This document shows positions 33,680-42,595 of a stretch of DNA of 64,000 nucleotides, piece by piece (the stretch's first letter is position 1; the number at the start of each line of letters is the position of its first letter). A program made the position numbers and the translations under genes. The notes under the pieces are model-generated. The model was given only the letters and a program-made list of their open reading frames with translations, did not search any database and had not been told where the DNA came from. Source of the DNA: Paraburkholderia tagetis (GTDB taxonomy: Bacteria; Pseudomonadota; Gammaproteobacteria; Burkholderiales; Burkholderiaceae); contig NZ_JAKLJA010000033.1 of the NCBI RefSeq assembly GCF_022213065.1, positions 1 to 64,000 on the forward strand, read 5' to 3'.

Positions 33680-35079
33680 TCGGCGCCTCGTTCGAGGATC
33701 AATTCACCCGCGCGCGGCGCGAGCACGATTTCCGCCTGCACATTTGCGACGAGCAGTTTTCGTTTTCGAAGATATTCAACGAGCGTGTCACTTGCTACGC
33801 CGTAGCTTCCGACGAGACGCTTGGACACAGCGAGCCCCTTGTCGGTCCAGTTGACCTTTGCCTTGTCTGCTGCAACGTCTTCCCGTAGAGCACGGAAAAA
33901 CTCCCTGATCATGTTCGGCTGCCCTTCGAGAACCTCGTCGAAGCCTGCGGGCGTAGCCGCGGGCGCGGGACGTCCAGCCGGACGAATGGCGGCCGGATCG
34001 ACTGACGCCTGTGGCGGCTTCTCGCCTGCAAACGGCAGGCCAAGCTGCGAATCGTCCTTCTTGCGCGACTCTGGTGATCGCAACGGCTCGCCAGTCTCGA
34101 GAGGAGGCACGGTCGATGGCGTTGCGTCGACAGTTAAGGGCGCAGCGGATGCCGGGACGCCAGCGGCCGCAACTGTAGCGCCTGTCGTCGCGCCTGCGCT
34201 GGATGCCGTCGCCGCCGGTTGTGCGAGTGTCTCGGGTACCGGAGCATCGGGCCCACCGGGTGAAACGGGTGCCGCTGGTGTGGCTCCTTCGATTGGCGTT
34301 GCCGCCGGCGTCGGCATGACGACGGGCTGAACGGCCGCTGCAACGTTGATTGCGGGCGGCACAGGGTACTGAACTGCCTCGAAGACTGCGTGCTGCGCCT
34401 TTTTGTCAAAGTCGACGGCGACTGCTACAGCCTGGCGCACGACCTTATGCACGAGCGATTCACCAGGCGGCGCAACGACTGTTGGATTGATCGCCCCAAA
34501 GAGTTGGGCGAGCACCTCCGCCTCATATCCAGCCAGCAGTTCGTGGCCAATGAGGTTCTGCGCAAAGAGCGCCGTGCGCATACGCTCTATGGGCAGTGGT
34601 GCCTGCCTGCGCTGAACCGCATAGGTGTCACCGCTGAGCCACGGTCCGAGTGCTCCGTGTCCAGCCGGATTCCATTGCGCGCGGTCGCGGCTTCGAAGCA
34701 CGATGAAATGCCGGTAGGGTTCATCGAGCCCCGAGCAGAGCGCCGCCAGAAAGACCGCATGGTTGTATTGCGGTTCGACGTGGCGTCGCCTTTCCGATGA
34801 CAGGTTCGTTCCAAACTTCTGTCCACCAGCAAGCCGCATCGCGTAGAACGCGGTTTCCACCGTGCAGCGGAACGCCCCGCCGGGTTCGCGATAGAGCTCA
34901 GGCGAATACGGGAGGCTGGAGAACCACGTTGCGCAGCGCGCGAGCAGCTCCCCCCACCGCAGACTGTAGTCACCGTCGTGTGCCTCGTTGGCGGCCTGGC
35001 GGATGAGCGAGACGCGGCGATCGTGCGCGGCGAGCAGCGCCGGGGCCTCCATTGGCTGATGCAGGGCGGTGCCGCTCAC
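33676..35079 (-). CDS. TraI_2 (MOBH)-like protein with degenerate HD site
   Basis: A 467-residue protein. Residues about 12-180 follow the MOBH relaxase TraI_2 layout (ALLAAHDRRVSLIRQAANEA; LPYSPELYREPGGAF; YNHAVFLAALCSG), but the metal-binding histidines are missing: where active MOBH enzymes have H-x4-H and HDxGK, this has GGAFRCTVETAF and CSGLDEPYRH. A long Pro/Ala linker leads to a TraI_2_C-like winged domain (WTDKGLAVSKRLVGSYGV). I infer that it binds DNA or bridges TraD but does not nick. It overlaps traD and virB6. Confidence 0.6.
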   Translation of the reverse strand: MSGTALHQPMEAPALLAAHDRRVSLIRQAANEAHDGDYSLRWGELLARCATWFSSLPYSPELYREPGGAFRCTVETAFYAMRLAGGQKFGTNLSSERRRHVEPQYNHAVFLAALCSGLDEPYRHFIVLRSRDRAQWNPAGHGALGPWLSGDTYAVQRRQAPLPIERMRTALFAQNLIGHELLAGYEAEVLAQLFGAINPTVVAPPGESLVHKVVRQAVAVAVDFDKKAQHAVFEAVQYPVPPAINVAAAVQPVVMPTPAATPIEGATPAAPVSPGGPDAPVPETLAQPAATASSAGATTGATVAAAGVPASAAPLTVDATPSTVPPLETGEPLRSPESRKKDDSQLGLPFAGEKPPQASVDPAAIRPAGRPAPAATPAGFDEVLEGQPNMIREFFRALREDVAADKAKVNWTDKGLAVSKRLVGSYGVASDTLVEYLRKRKLLVANVQAEIVLAPRAGELILERGAE

Positions 35080-36119
35080 AGGATGCCTCCCGTCGCAACG
35101 CTGGCTGCCTTCTTCATCATCGAACCCGATGCATTGGCGCCGCCGCCAAACATGCCGGCCATCTTGGGAATTTCGAACGAAAGCAGGAATACGAAGAGCG
35201 AAAGGTCGAAGACGTACGACGCGCCTTCGGCCGTCGACAAGCCCATGGAGGTTGCTTCATCGATCGCGCTGTTCAGCGACGTGGCAACGAGCTTGAGCAG
35301 GATCGCCGAGACCACACAATACATGCCGGCACTGACCATGTAGTCAAGCCACGATTTGAAGTAGCCACGCGTGTACGACGAAAATCCAAGCGCTACCGCG
35401 ATCTGACCCATCACAATCCCGACGGCTGCCTGGATCAGACCGAGGTTGTTCATGAAGGCGAAAACGATGCTGGTAATCACCAGAACGACGTAGGCGAGGA
35501 GCAGCGGGAACAACGAGATCGTGAGCGCGACATAGTTGGTCCACGACGTGCCGTTGTACGCCTTGACGACGGCCTCCATGACCGCGCCGCCTGCAGCTGC
35601 CATCGACGACGATACGCCCTGCCCTGCGCCCGACTGGATTATGTTCGCGAGCGCCTGGAACCAGTCGTAAAAGCCCGGCGCGAAGGTCTGGTAGCTCACG
35701 TAGATCGACGCGAAGATGCCGAGCGTCCCGATTTCCTCGAACACCGTCACCCACGCGGACACGGGATCCCGGGTGGCGGAGTACCGGATAAACGTCAGGA
35801 CCAGCGTGATAGCGCCCAGACCTGCGGCGAACTTGTCGGCTTCGCTCTTGATACTCTGACTAACAGTGACCGCTGCCGGGATCGCCGCAGCAAAGAGCGA
35901 CGCCGCCTTTGCTGCCGCCCTGGTTGCGCCGGCTGCGATCTCGCCCTTGTTCATCGTCGAGCCGAACGTCTCGTTGCCCGACGACGATTGAGTGACCGTG
36001 GTGCCGGTTGATTCGGTGATCTGTTGCCCGAATGCGGGTGAGTCATCGGCCCATGCGGGTGCTGCGAGAAGCCCGAGGCTCACGAGGGCGAGCACGGGCA
36101 GGAACTGACGGAAGCGCAT
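35076..36119 (-). CDS. virB6: VirB6/TrbL-like inner-membrane channel protein
   Basis: A 347-residue polytopic protein with a signal peptide (MRFRQFLPVLALVSLGLLAAPAWA cut after AWA) and at least five hydrophobic helices, e.g. LTISLFPLLLAYVVLVITSI and FGLIQAAVGI-like segments, typical for VirB6/TrbL. The Gly/Ala-rich C-terminus is hydrophilic. I start at 36119; upstream frame runs through virB5. It overlaps the traI-like gene by ATGA and lies 8 bases after virB5, as usual in these operons. Confidence 0.8.
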   Translation of the reverse strand: MRFRQFLPVLALVSLGLLAAPAWADDSPAFGQQITESTGTTVTQSSSGNETFGSTMNKGEIAAGATRAAAKAASLFAAAIPAAVTVSQSIKSEADKFAAGLGAITLVLTFIRYSATRDPVSAWVTVFEEIGTLGIFASIYVSYQTFAPGFYDWFQALANIIQSGAGQGVSSSMAAAGGAVMEAVVKAYNGTSWTNYVALTISLFPLLLAYVVLVITSIVFAFMNNLGLIQAAVGIVMGQIAVALGFSSYTRGYFKSWLDYMVSAGMYCVVSAILLKLVATSLNSAIDEATSMGLSTAEGASYVFDLSLFVFLLSFEIPKMAGMFGGGANASGSMMKKAASVATGGIL

Positions 36120-36127
36120 TTTGCCCC

Positions 36128-36877
36128 TCAATTCCCGTTGGGGAGTGCGTCGAACGCTGCGCGCTCGGCGGTCTGCTGTGCTGTGTACGACTGCGCGGCC
36201 GACAGCCGGTCCTTGGCTGCGGCGTTCGTCGACGCCTGCTGCTGGGCGTCGTTCTGTGTTTTGGCGGCCATCATCTGAAGCATGTCTGAGTTCTGGCTGC
36301 TGACGAGGTCCAGGTAGTGCGTCGTGAGTTCGGCCGTCGCTTGCTGGGTCGGCGTGAGCGACAGCTGCGACTGCAGGTCCGACCGGCGCTGCGCGAGGGT
36401 CTGCGTGTGCTGCATCACGTTGTTGCCCATCTGGAACAGATTGGTCGCCATCGCGTCCCCCTGCCTGTACAACTCGCTCATATCCGTGAGCCACTGGGTC
36501 GGCGACTTGCCGGACGTCGAAATAAGGTTCTGCACGTGGGTGATGTAGGACGAACCCTGCTGCAGACTTCCGTATAACTGGGTCAGCGTGGACGTGAGGC
36601 TGCCTACCTTCGAGATATCGCCGGTGATCTGGTCGTACTGCGCCTTCATTGCCGTCGGGTTCAGGTTCGTGGCCTGCAGCAACTGGTTCGCCATCATCTG
36701 GTACTGGTACGCGATGTTGGTGTCCTGATAGATCTCGCCCTTCACCGCTTTCGCAGCGGTGATGAAGTTCTGGGCGAAGTTGGTCGGGTCGAAGACGACG
36801 AGCTGGGCGTGTGCTCCCGAGGAGATGCACAGGAGCATTGCCGTAGTGGCCACGGCACGAAACAGGGTGTTTTTCAC
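36128..36877 (-). CDS. virB5: VirB5/TrbJ-like pilus-tip protein
   Basis: A 249-residue exported protein. The GTG at 36877 (GAGGAACC upstream) opens a signal peptide (FRAVATTAMLLCISSGAHA, cut after AHA). The mature part begins with QLVVFDPTNFAQNFITAAKA, the hallmark of TrbJ/VirB5, and is all helical with Gln-rich repeats. It sits between virB4 and virB6, the standard order. Confidence 0.85.
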   Translation of the reverse strand: MKNTLFRAVATTAMLLCISSGAHAQLVVFDPTNFAQNFITAAKAVKGEIYQDTNIAYQYQMMANQLLQATNLNPTAMKAQYDQITGDISKVGSLTSTLTQLYGSLQQGSSYITHVQNLISTSGKSPTQWLTDMSELYRQGDAMATNLFQMGNNVMQHTQTLAQRRSDLQSQLSLTPTQQATAELTTHYLDLVSSQNSDMLQMMAAKTQNDAQQQASTNAAAKDRLSAAQSYTAQQTAERAAFDALPNGN

Positions 36878-36887
36878 TTTCGGTTCC

Positions 36888-39362
36888 TCAATCAGAAAGA
36901 AGCATTTCGCGCATGTAGTTGTCCGTCCAGTTCGCGTCGCCAGACGTGAAGTGCCGGTCGAGCACAGTCTGCGCGCGGCCGTCTGCGCGCAAGGCGGCGA
37001 GCGTTTCCTTGTCAAAGCTCGCCTGCAGCATGCGGGTCTGCGTGGGCGTCACCCACAGGTAGTCGCGATTCGGGATCGCATTGACGATCATGTCGATCTG
37101 CCCTTCGCTCAGCCCGAACACATCGCCGTACAGCTTCATGTTGCTCCGCGCGTCGGGGTTGGCCAGATAGAAGATGTTCTGCAACTGTTCCTTGAGCACC
37201 TCGAAGTTCGCGACCCGCTCGAGCTGCTTGAGCGACTGCGTGGCGAGCGCGAGCGTGCCGTTCAGGCGCCGGATCGTCACAGCCCACAGTTCGAGTCGTG
37301 CATAGAAGCGTGGGTACAGGAAGAAGAAGCCGCATTCTTCGACCTCGATCACCGTGAAGCGCTTGCCGTCCAGCCACTGCGAGATCTGGTAAAAGGCGTA
37401 ATCGGTAAAGAGGAGTGCCGCTTCCGGGTTGTTCTGGAACAGGTCTCCGCACTCGATTGAGAGGTTGTCCGAAAGCGAAAATGCGTCTTCGACATGGTCG
37501 AAGAAATTCCCGTTCTTTTCGCCCTTCGTCCAGATGCGCAGACGCTCACGCAACTCGGCCGACAGCAGCGTGGTGAGGAACGACAGGGTCCAGTACTCGT
37601 GGCCGTAGCCCGTTGCGAGCATCGCGACACGCTCGAAGATCTCGCGCTCCTGCGTCGGCGTGCATTTGAACGCATCATCTTCGATCGCCATCTGGACCCA
37701 CGTCGCGACATACGCGTAATGACGTTCGTCCGAGAGCAGCGACAGGGGGTTGATCGGCGTCGCCGCTTCGTAGCGTCCTGTCACGTCGATGAACCGTCCT
37801 CCCGAGAGAACCGTCGGAATCCGGGTCGAGCGTTCCTTGTCGAAGCGGATGCGCCGCGCGTCGTGCCGCGCCATCTGGGAAAGCAGGAAGTTCAGCAACA
37901 TCGTCTTGCCCGCGCCGTTCGGACCCACGACCAGCAAATGGGAGCGGCCGCCCGGGTGATGAAGAACGACGCGCTGGAGGGTCCGGTGGCGCGTGGGCAA
38001 GACCGTCGTCGCGCCGGTCTTGCGACCAAACTGTTGCGTCAGCCATTCGTTGACCTCAGGGCCTTCCGATACCCCGCGCACGGGCGCCACATCCGAGACA
38101 GCAGCGGTTTCTACGAACTGCAGCCGCTTTTGCTGGTCCCAGCGTCCCGGCAGCGTCGACGCCCAGGCCGCGCCCAGGTTGTCCTTTTCCATCACGAGAC
38201 CGAAGCCCGCATTGCTCAGTCGCCCGACCACATCGGATGTCGCCTGGTCGCATTCCTCGATCGTGTCGCCGTAAACAACCACCGAAATGTTCGCGAACCC
38301 GTACTGCGCACCCTCGGCGGTGAGCTTCGTGAGCGCGTCTTCGGCCTCGTCGGCCAGGGTCTCGCGCCCCTTGTCGTTCTTTTGCTCTTCCTTCGCGAAG
38401 AACTGCTTCAGGATCGCCCACGGGTTGATCGCAGCCGCCTTGAAGAACTTGCGCACGGACTTGATGAAAGCTTCCGCGCGGCTCGTGCTCAGGAAGCGAT
38501 ACATCACGCAGATGTCGAGTTCCGCATCCACGTCGCAGAGCACGTCGAGCGCGGCTTCCTGGAATCCAAGCCATTCCTTGACCGCGATAATCTTGGCAAA
38601 TCGCTTTCCATGCGCCGATTCGAACAGGAGATGCTCGGCGCCATACGTGACAAACGATTCGGTCAGATGTGTGTCGAGCATCGTGACCGGATAGCGCACG
38701 CGCCGCGGCGGCACGGAGGGATTGGCAGTCTGGTGCAGGTGCGCAAGTGCGTTCTGCAGCTCCAGACGCTTCATCTTCAGCCGTCCCATGCCGCCACGGA
38801 ACGCATCGAGCAGACCCTCGAACCGGCGAATGTCGGCGGTCAGCTGATCAATGTCGAAGGCGAACGCATTACGCGTGAGTACCTGATCCCGGATTGCCTC
38901 GAAAACAGCGAGCGGCATGGACTTGCCACCGACCTTCAGGTGGTAGCCGACCTTCTCGAAGAACTTGTTGAAGCCGGTCTCCGGCGTGAAGGCCAGCGAC
39001 AACGAGTGGGAGTTCCGAAAGAACCTCCCGCTTCCGATGTTCAGCCGGTTGATCTCGTCGAGCCGCGTGTCCAGCGGCGAAGCGAATTCGCCGTCGATTG
39101 CGCCCTTCACCCTGCGGTGCGAGAGTCGCCACCACGCGGTGACACGATGATCGAAGTTCTTGCACGCGTTATCGAGGTTGTTACGCGCCGCTGTGATATC
39201 GCTGGTGTTCGGGGTATCAGCGTCAACGCCATCGAACGTGAACGAGGTCAGCAGGGACCCGTCCTTGTCGAGGACGAGGTCCGGCGTAACCATGGTGGCC
39301 CAGGGGGCGATTTCCTGTATGGGCCGGCGCGCCAGCGCACGCCGTTTTCCTGTCTTCAGCAT
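36888..39362 (-). CDS. virB4: VirB4/TraC-like secretion ATPase
   Basis: An 824-residue ATPase that powers pilus assembly and DNA transfer. Walker A is VVGPNGAGKTMLLNF (about 476-490) and Walker B is FTVIEVEECGFFFL (about 668-681); LALATQSLKQLERV follows. The N-terminal region FTFDGVDADTPNTSDIT is typical. The ATG at 39362 overlaps the virB3 stop by 7 bases, so it is translationally coupled. Length matches the family. Confidence 0.93.
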   Translation of the reverse strand: MLKTGKRRALARRPIQEIAPWATMVTPDLVLDKDGSLLTSFTFDGVDADTPNTSDITAARNNLDNACKNFDHRVTAWWRLSHRRVKGAIDGEFASPLDTRLDEINRLNIGSGRFFRNSHSLSLAFTPETGFNKFFEKVGYHLKVGGKSMPLAVFEAIRDQVLTRNAFAFDIDQLTADIRRFEGLLDAFRGGMGRLKMKRLELQNALAHLHQTANPSVPPRRVRYPVTMLDTHLTESFVTYGAEHLLFESAHGKRFAKIIAVKEWLGFQEAALDVLCDVDAELDICVMYRFLSTSRAEAFIKSVRKFFKAAAINPWAILKQFFAKEEQKNDKGRETLADEAEDALTKLTAEGAQYGFANISVVVYGDTIEECDQATSDVVGRLSNAGFGLVMEKDNLGAAWASTLPGRWDQQKRLQFVETAAVSDVAPVRGVSEGPEVNEWLTQQFGRKTGATTVLPTRHRTLQRVVLHHPGGRSHLLVVGPNGAGKTMLLNFLLSQMARHDARRIRFDKERSTRIPTVLSGGRFIDVTGRYEAATPINPLSLLSDERHYAYVATWVQMAIEDDAFKCTPTQEREIFERVAMLATGYGHEYWTLSFLTTLLSAELRERLRIWTKGEKNGNFFDHVEDAFSLSDNLSIECGDLFQNNPEAALLFTDYAFYQISQWLDGKRFTVIEVEECGFFFLYPRFYARLELWAVTIRRLNGTLALATQSLKQLERVANFEVLKEQLQNIFYLANPDARSNMKLYGDVFGLSEGQIDMIVNAIPNRDYLWVTPTQTRMLQASFDKETLAALRADGRAQTVLDRHFTSGDANWTDNYMREMLLSD

Positions 39363-39688
39363 GACAGATCCTGATCGAAACCGTAGGGCCGTCGAAATCG
39401 GGCGGACCACTTTCCGCCCGGTGTCGGCTCATGGACGTCCGGGTAGCGGTTGTAGACGAGCATGACCAGACGCCACCAGGGGTCGCGCGAACTCATCCAG
39501 CGCAGGAAGAAGTGCATCCCCATGCCGAGGCAAATGAAGCCGATCGAGCTCACGAGGTCAAACCCGCACGCGTAGCAAAGCAGCAGCGTGATGAAGGCAT
39601 TTGCCTGCGCGAGCAGCCGGTCCGCCCCGCCAATCTGGCGAGGCAGGGACAGCCCCCGGCTGACCTTGACCCGGTTACGTGCAGACAT
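39356..39688 (-). CDS. virB3: VirB3-like membrane protein
   Basis: A 110-residue protein with the VirB3 pattern: a short N-terminus (LSLPRQIGGADRLLAQANAF), two close transmembrane segments (ITLLLCYACGFDLVSSIGFI, GMGMHFFLRWM), then a hydrophilic tail with DPWWRLVMLVYNRYPDVHEP. It lies between virB2 and virB4 and overlaps both. Confidence 0.85.
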   Translation of the reverse strand: MSARNRVKVSRGLSLPRQIGGADRLLAQANAFITLLLCYACGFDLVSSIGFICLGMGMHFFLRWMSSRDPWWRLVMLVYNRYPDVHEPTPGGKWSARFRRPYGFDQDLSC

Positions 39689-40061
39689 AGCTGATCTTGA
39701 AGTGGTCCTTGAGCACTGGAATCGCACAGGCTGCGAGACCGACGCCGACGAACACGCTGCCGAGCACCTTGCCGAGCGTGCTTTCCGAGTTCGCAATTGC
39801 GATGAATGCGATGATCATCACGACCAGACCGATACAGAAGAGCCAGGGGCCGCTGATGTAGTTCGAGATCAGACAGATTGCGTCCGTTGCCGGACCGAGA
39901 TCGCTCAGGTCGGTCGAGGTAGCCGACGCGACAGGAGCGATCGCGCTGAGCGCGGCCGCAATCAGCGTGGTGCGCAGTTCCCGGCGGCTGAACAGGCGCG
40001 AGCACGCCGTGCGCGCCCGGCGCGTGGCGTTCTGAATGAAAGAGGCGAGGTACTGCTTCAT
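39675..40061 (-). CDS. virB2: VirB2-like pilin
   Basis: A 128-residue pre-pilin. A long basic N-terminus (QNATRRARTACSRLFSRREL) and hydrophobic leader end at a likely cleavage site (VASATS); two transmembrane helices follow (PWLFCIGLVVMIIAFIAIAN; VLGSVFVGVGLAACAIPVL). This is the T4SS major-pilin layout. Its stop overlaps virB3 by 14 bases, and virB11 precedes it. Confidence 0.85.
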   Translation of the reverse strand: MKQYLASFIQNATRRARTACSRLFSRRELRTTLIAAALSAIAPVASATSTDLSDLGPATDAICLISNYISGPWLFCIGLVVMIIAFIAIANSESTLGKVLGSVFVGVGLAACAIPVLKDHFKISYVCT

Positions 40062-40081
40062 CGTTGGTCCACTCCAGTGGT

Positions 40082-41128
40082 TTAGAAAACGCGTTTGAGG
40101 ATGTAGTCCCCGTTGTCATAGCCCCGGACTTCGAGGATTTCGGAGAGATGGCGCATTTCGCCGGTGCGCTTCAGGTGAACGACATAGTTGAAGCAGCTGG
40201 CGATGTTCTGTCGCAGGTCGGAGATGTCCCAGCGCGTGCCGGAGGGCACGCCGAGCATGGCGAGACTCTCAAGCCGGCGCAACCCGCCTCGCGCCGTGCT
40301 CGAGTGAATCGAGCCCAGTCCGCCGTCGTGGCCAGTGTTCAGTGCCTGGATGAAGTCGTAGGCCTCGCCGGCGCGCACCTCGCCCACGAGGATCCGGTCG
40401 GGACGAAAGCGCAGGCACAGCGCAACGAGCATCTGGGTCGAAACCCCGGTGTCGGTGTTTGAGAGAAGCCGCAGCTTGTTCGGCACCGGCAGGTTCAACT
40501 CCATGGTGTCCTCGATCGTGATCACGCGATCTTCATCGGGGATCTCGGCGCCCATGGCATTGAGCAGGGTCGTTTTGCCCGATGACGTGCCGCCGGCCAC
40601 GAGGATGTTCTTCTTCGCGCGCACGATCTCGCGCAGCGCCTGACGCAACTCGTCGTTCTCGATGCCAGGTCGAAAGAACTCGAAATCAACGTCCTCGCGC
40701 GCGCGGGCGCGAGAAAACGCACCGGCCTGCACGTAGTCGTCGAGCGACAGGTGCTTGTCGCGGTGCTTTCGGATGCTCAATGCGTCGCCGTCAATCGCGG
40801 TAGGACGCATGACGGCAGCGATACGCAGGTTGCCGTGGCCCGCGTTCAGAATCCCCTGGGCCGTACCCGCCTTCGCCGACTTCTCAACGGAAGAGGCTAG
40901 AGAGTGAATTGCTCCAGACAGCGTTGAAGGGTTCAGTTGGAGCGGCACACGTGTGAGCACCCCGCGACGCTCGATCCAGACGTCCTTCGGGTTGTTGACC
41001 ATCACTTCGGCGATGTCGGGCGCGTCGAGAAACTCGCGCAACGGCGCGAGCGACGCGAAGAACATCTTTACCGCGCTCTCTTCGAGGCGGTTGAACTTGA
41101 GCAGGGGGTTTTCGGCGGCATCGGACAT
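40082..41128 (-). CDS. virB11: VirB11 secretion ATPase
   Basis: A 348-residue hexameric traffic ATPase. Walker A GGTSSGKTTLLNAMG is at about 178-192; the Asp box (VITIEDTMELNLP), Walker B (RILVGEVRAGEAYDFIQAL) and His box (NTGHDGGLGSIHS) follow in order. The ATG at 41128 (MSDAAENP) is chosen because upstream codons look non-coding. It is the first gene of the virB operon, with the palindromic operator about 115 bases upstream. VirB11 first, then B2-B6, is a compact Tra-type order. Confidence 0.92.
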   Translation of the reverse strand: MSDAAENPLLKFNRLEESAVKMFFASLAPLREFLDAPDIAEVMVNNPKDVWIERRGVLTRVPLQLNPSTLSGAIHSLASSVEKSAKAGTAQGILNAGHGNLRIAAVMRPTAIDGDALSIRKHRDKHLSLDDYVQAGAFSRARAREDVDFEFFRPGIENDELRQALREIVRAKKNILVAGGTSSGKTTLLNAMGAEIPDEDRVITIEDTMELNLPVPNKLRLLSNTDTGVSTQMLVALCLRFRPDRILVGEVRAGEAYDFIQALNTGHDGGLGSIHSSTARGGLRRLESLAMLGVPSGTRWDISDLRQNIASCFNYVVHLKRTGEMRHLSEILEVRGYDNGDYILKRVF

Positions 41129-41243
41129 GCTGGTATTGTTCCGGCCCGTCCGCCCCGCCGACCGGGCAAAAGGGTAGCGATATTCGGCAGCTTTTCCGAA
41201 CGTCCGCGCGCCCGTCCCAGGGGCAATGTGTTGCCCCACTCCC

Positions 41244-41297
41244 GTTTAGGCGCCTAAACGCTTAAACCCGGAATGGTGAAGTTTTTGTACAGCTTTT
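41244..41297. promoter_or_regulatory. Operator copy 2 plus shared block, upstream of virB11
   Basis: Palindrome GTTTAGGCGCCTAAAC (41244-41259) and half-site GCTTAAAC, immediately followed by the shared block CCCGGAATGGTG to GTACAGCTTTT (41267-41297). Position upstream of the first virB gene suggests control of the transfer operon. Confidence 0.6.
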
Positions 41298-41344
41298 CGC
41301 CGGTCGTGTCCGGTCTCGTCGGTATGCGCAGCAGCGTATGGACG

Positions 41345-41372
41345 AAAAAAACCCGGCGCTCGCGAGCCGGGT
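41345..41372 (-). terminator. Intrinsic terminator after the VWA/peptidase gene
   Basis: ACCCGGC/GCCGGGT stem (7 bp, loop GCTCGCGA) followed on the minus strand by TTTTTTCGTCC, 22 bases after the stop of 41395-42588. It separates the small-gene operon from the virB operon. Confidence 0.8.
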
Positions 41373-41394
41373 GGGGTTAAGGGAAAACAGGCAA

Positions 41395-42588
41395 TCAGAT
41401 GATCACCTCGACCATTTCGCCGAAGGGCGCCTGTCGTGCCCGGCGAATGGGCGTCGTCGACGCCCACAACACCGGAAACGATGGGGACACTTCAGGAAAG
41501 CGGCCATCCATGTCCGTCAGATAGACGAGGAACGCGGGATTGATGCCCTCCTCTTCCAGTCGACGGAACGGATCGGTGAACGCAGTGCCGCCCCCGCCCT
41601 TCACCGGCGCAAGCTCGATCGGGTCGCCCCGCTCGAACACCTGCACCTGCGTGACGCGCGTATCGCAGTCCATCACGATTAGGCGCGAGGGGCGCACGAC
41701 TTCGGCCACATGGATGATCTCGGCTGCGAACTGCGCCTGCGTCTCATCGAAGACCGACCCGCTGCTGTCGCGTACGAAAACCGCGTCACCGACTGCCGGC
41801 GAATGAAGCGACGGCAGATAGAACCCAAGATGCAGGTAGCGACGGTTGGGCATCGCGAAGCTGTAGTCGTCGTTGGTCACCTGCTGCGCGAAGCGCATCA
41901 GGATCGAACGCCAGTCCACAGAAGGCTCCGCCGCCGTTTGGACCATCGACTGCATGCCACCGGGGAGCTTGCCACGCATCTTCGCCGCTTTCGCGGCCTG
42001 AAGCGTCGCAACCTTCCACTCTGCCTCCTTCACGGGCTTGTCCGGCCCCGGATAGGGGCGGACCTCGCCGCAGGAGGACGGAGCGCCGGGTTCGGGAGCC
42101 GCTGACGGTGTGTTCGCGCCGTTCGCGGGGGCCTGCTGGCCACCCGGCGATTGCGCGCCGGGTTTGCCGCCAGCCTTCTCCTTCTCCCTTTGCCTCGCCT
42201 CCTGCGTGAGGACCGCGTAAATCTCCTCGGCCGACTTGCCATGAAAGCGCGCGTCGTCGAGGTGCCGAATGGGCAGGACAAAACCTGCCTGCTTCACTAT
42301 TGGATTGATCGCGTAGTCGCACGCGTCGTTCCACCGGTCCGCGTCGCGGGGTCCCTGCCGGAAGCAGTGGCCGTTGGCGACGTGCAGGATCTCGTGCGCG
42401 AGCACGCCGCGGCATTCCAGATCGTTCAGGGTGTCGAGAAACGCCGGGTTGTAGCCCAGCGTCTCCCCGTCCACCCAGAACGTCTTGCATGCCGGATCCT
42501 CGAGTACCTTCAGACGCAGCGCCAGCGCGCCAAAAAACGGCTGGTCCATCACGAGCGCCGAGCGCTGCCTTGAGATGCGTGGATCCAT
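41395..42588 (-). CDS. Zinc-peptidase plus VWA-like protein (DUF2201 type)
   Basis: A 397-residue protein of the putative-metallopeptidase DUF2201 family. Near the N-terminus is HEILHVANGH (His65-Glu66, His69, His74), an HExxH zinc site. A charged Pro/Gly linker follows, then a VWA-like domain with a MIDAS set: DSSGSV (DxSGS), GGTAFTDP and LTDMDG. Such proteins work with MoxR ATPases, as CobT does with CobS, using metal insertion or remodelling. Here it is the last of four genes: MoxR ATPase, small gene, DUF3150, this one. Substrate unknown. Confidence 0.75.
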   Translation of the reverse strand: MDPRISRQRSALVMDQPFFGALALRLKVLEDPACKTFWVDGETLGYNPAFLDTLNDLECRGVLAHEILHVANGHCFRQGPRDADRWNDACDYAINPIVKQAGFVLPIRHLDDARFHGKSAEEIYAVLTQEARQREKEKAGGKPGAQSPGGQQAPANGANTPSAAPEPGAPSSCGEVRPYPGPDKPVKEAEWKVATLQAAKAAKMRGKLPGGMQSMVQTAAEPSVDWRSILMRFAQQVTNDDYSFAMPNRRYLHLGFYLPSLHSPAVGDAVFVRDSSGSVFDETQAQFAAEIIHVAEVVRPSRLIVMDCDTRVTQVQVFERGDPIELAPVKGGGGTAFTDPFRRLEEEGINPAFLVYLTDMDGRFPEVSPSFPVLWASTTPIRRARQAPFGEMVEVII

Positions 42589-42595
42589 GCTCACC

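Noticed and set aside
31238..33805. A very long plus-strand open frame (about 855 codons) across the traD region
   Set aside because: It mirrors the traD gene on the other strand; its translation is His/Arg-rich with no domain, while the minus strand has full Walker motifs.
37494..39374. A 626-codon plus-strand open frame opposite virB4
   Set aside because: It is the antisense of virB4; composition is Arg/His/Gln-rich and there is no ribosome site. High GC makes such shadows common.
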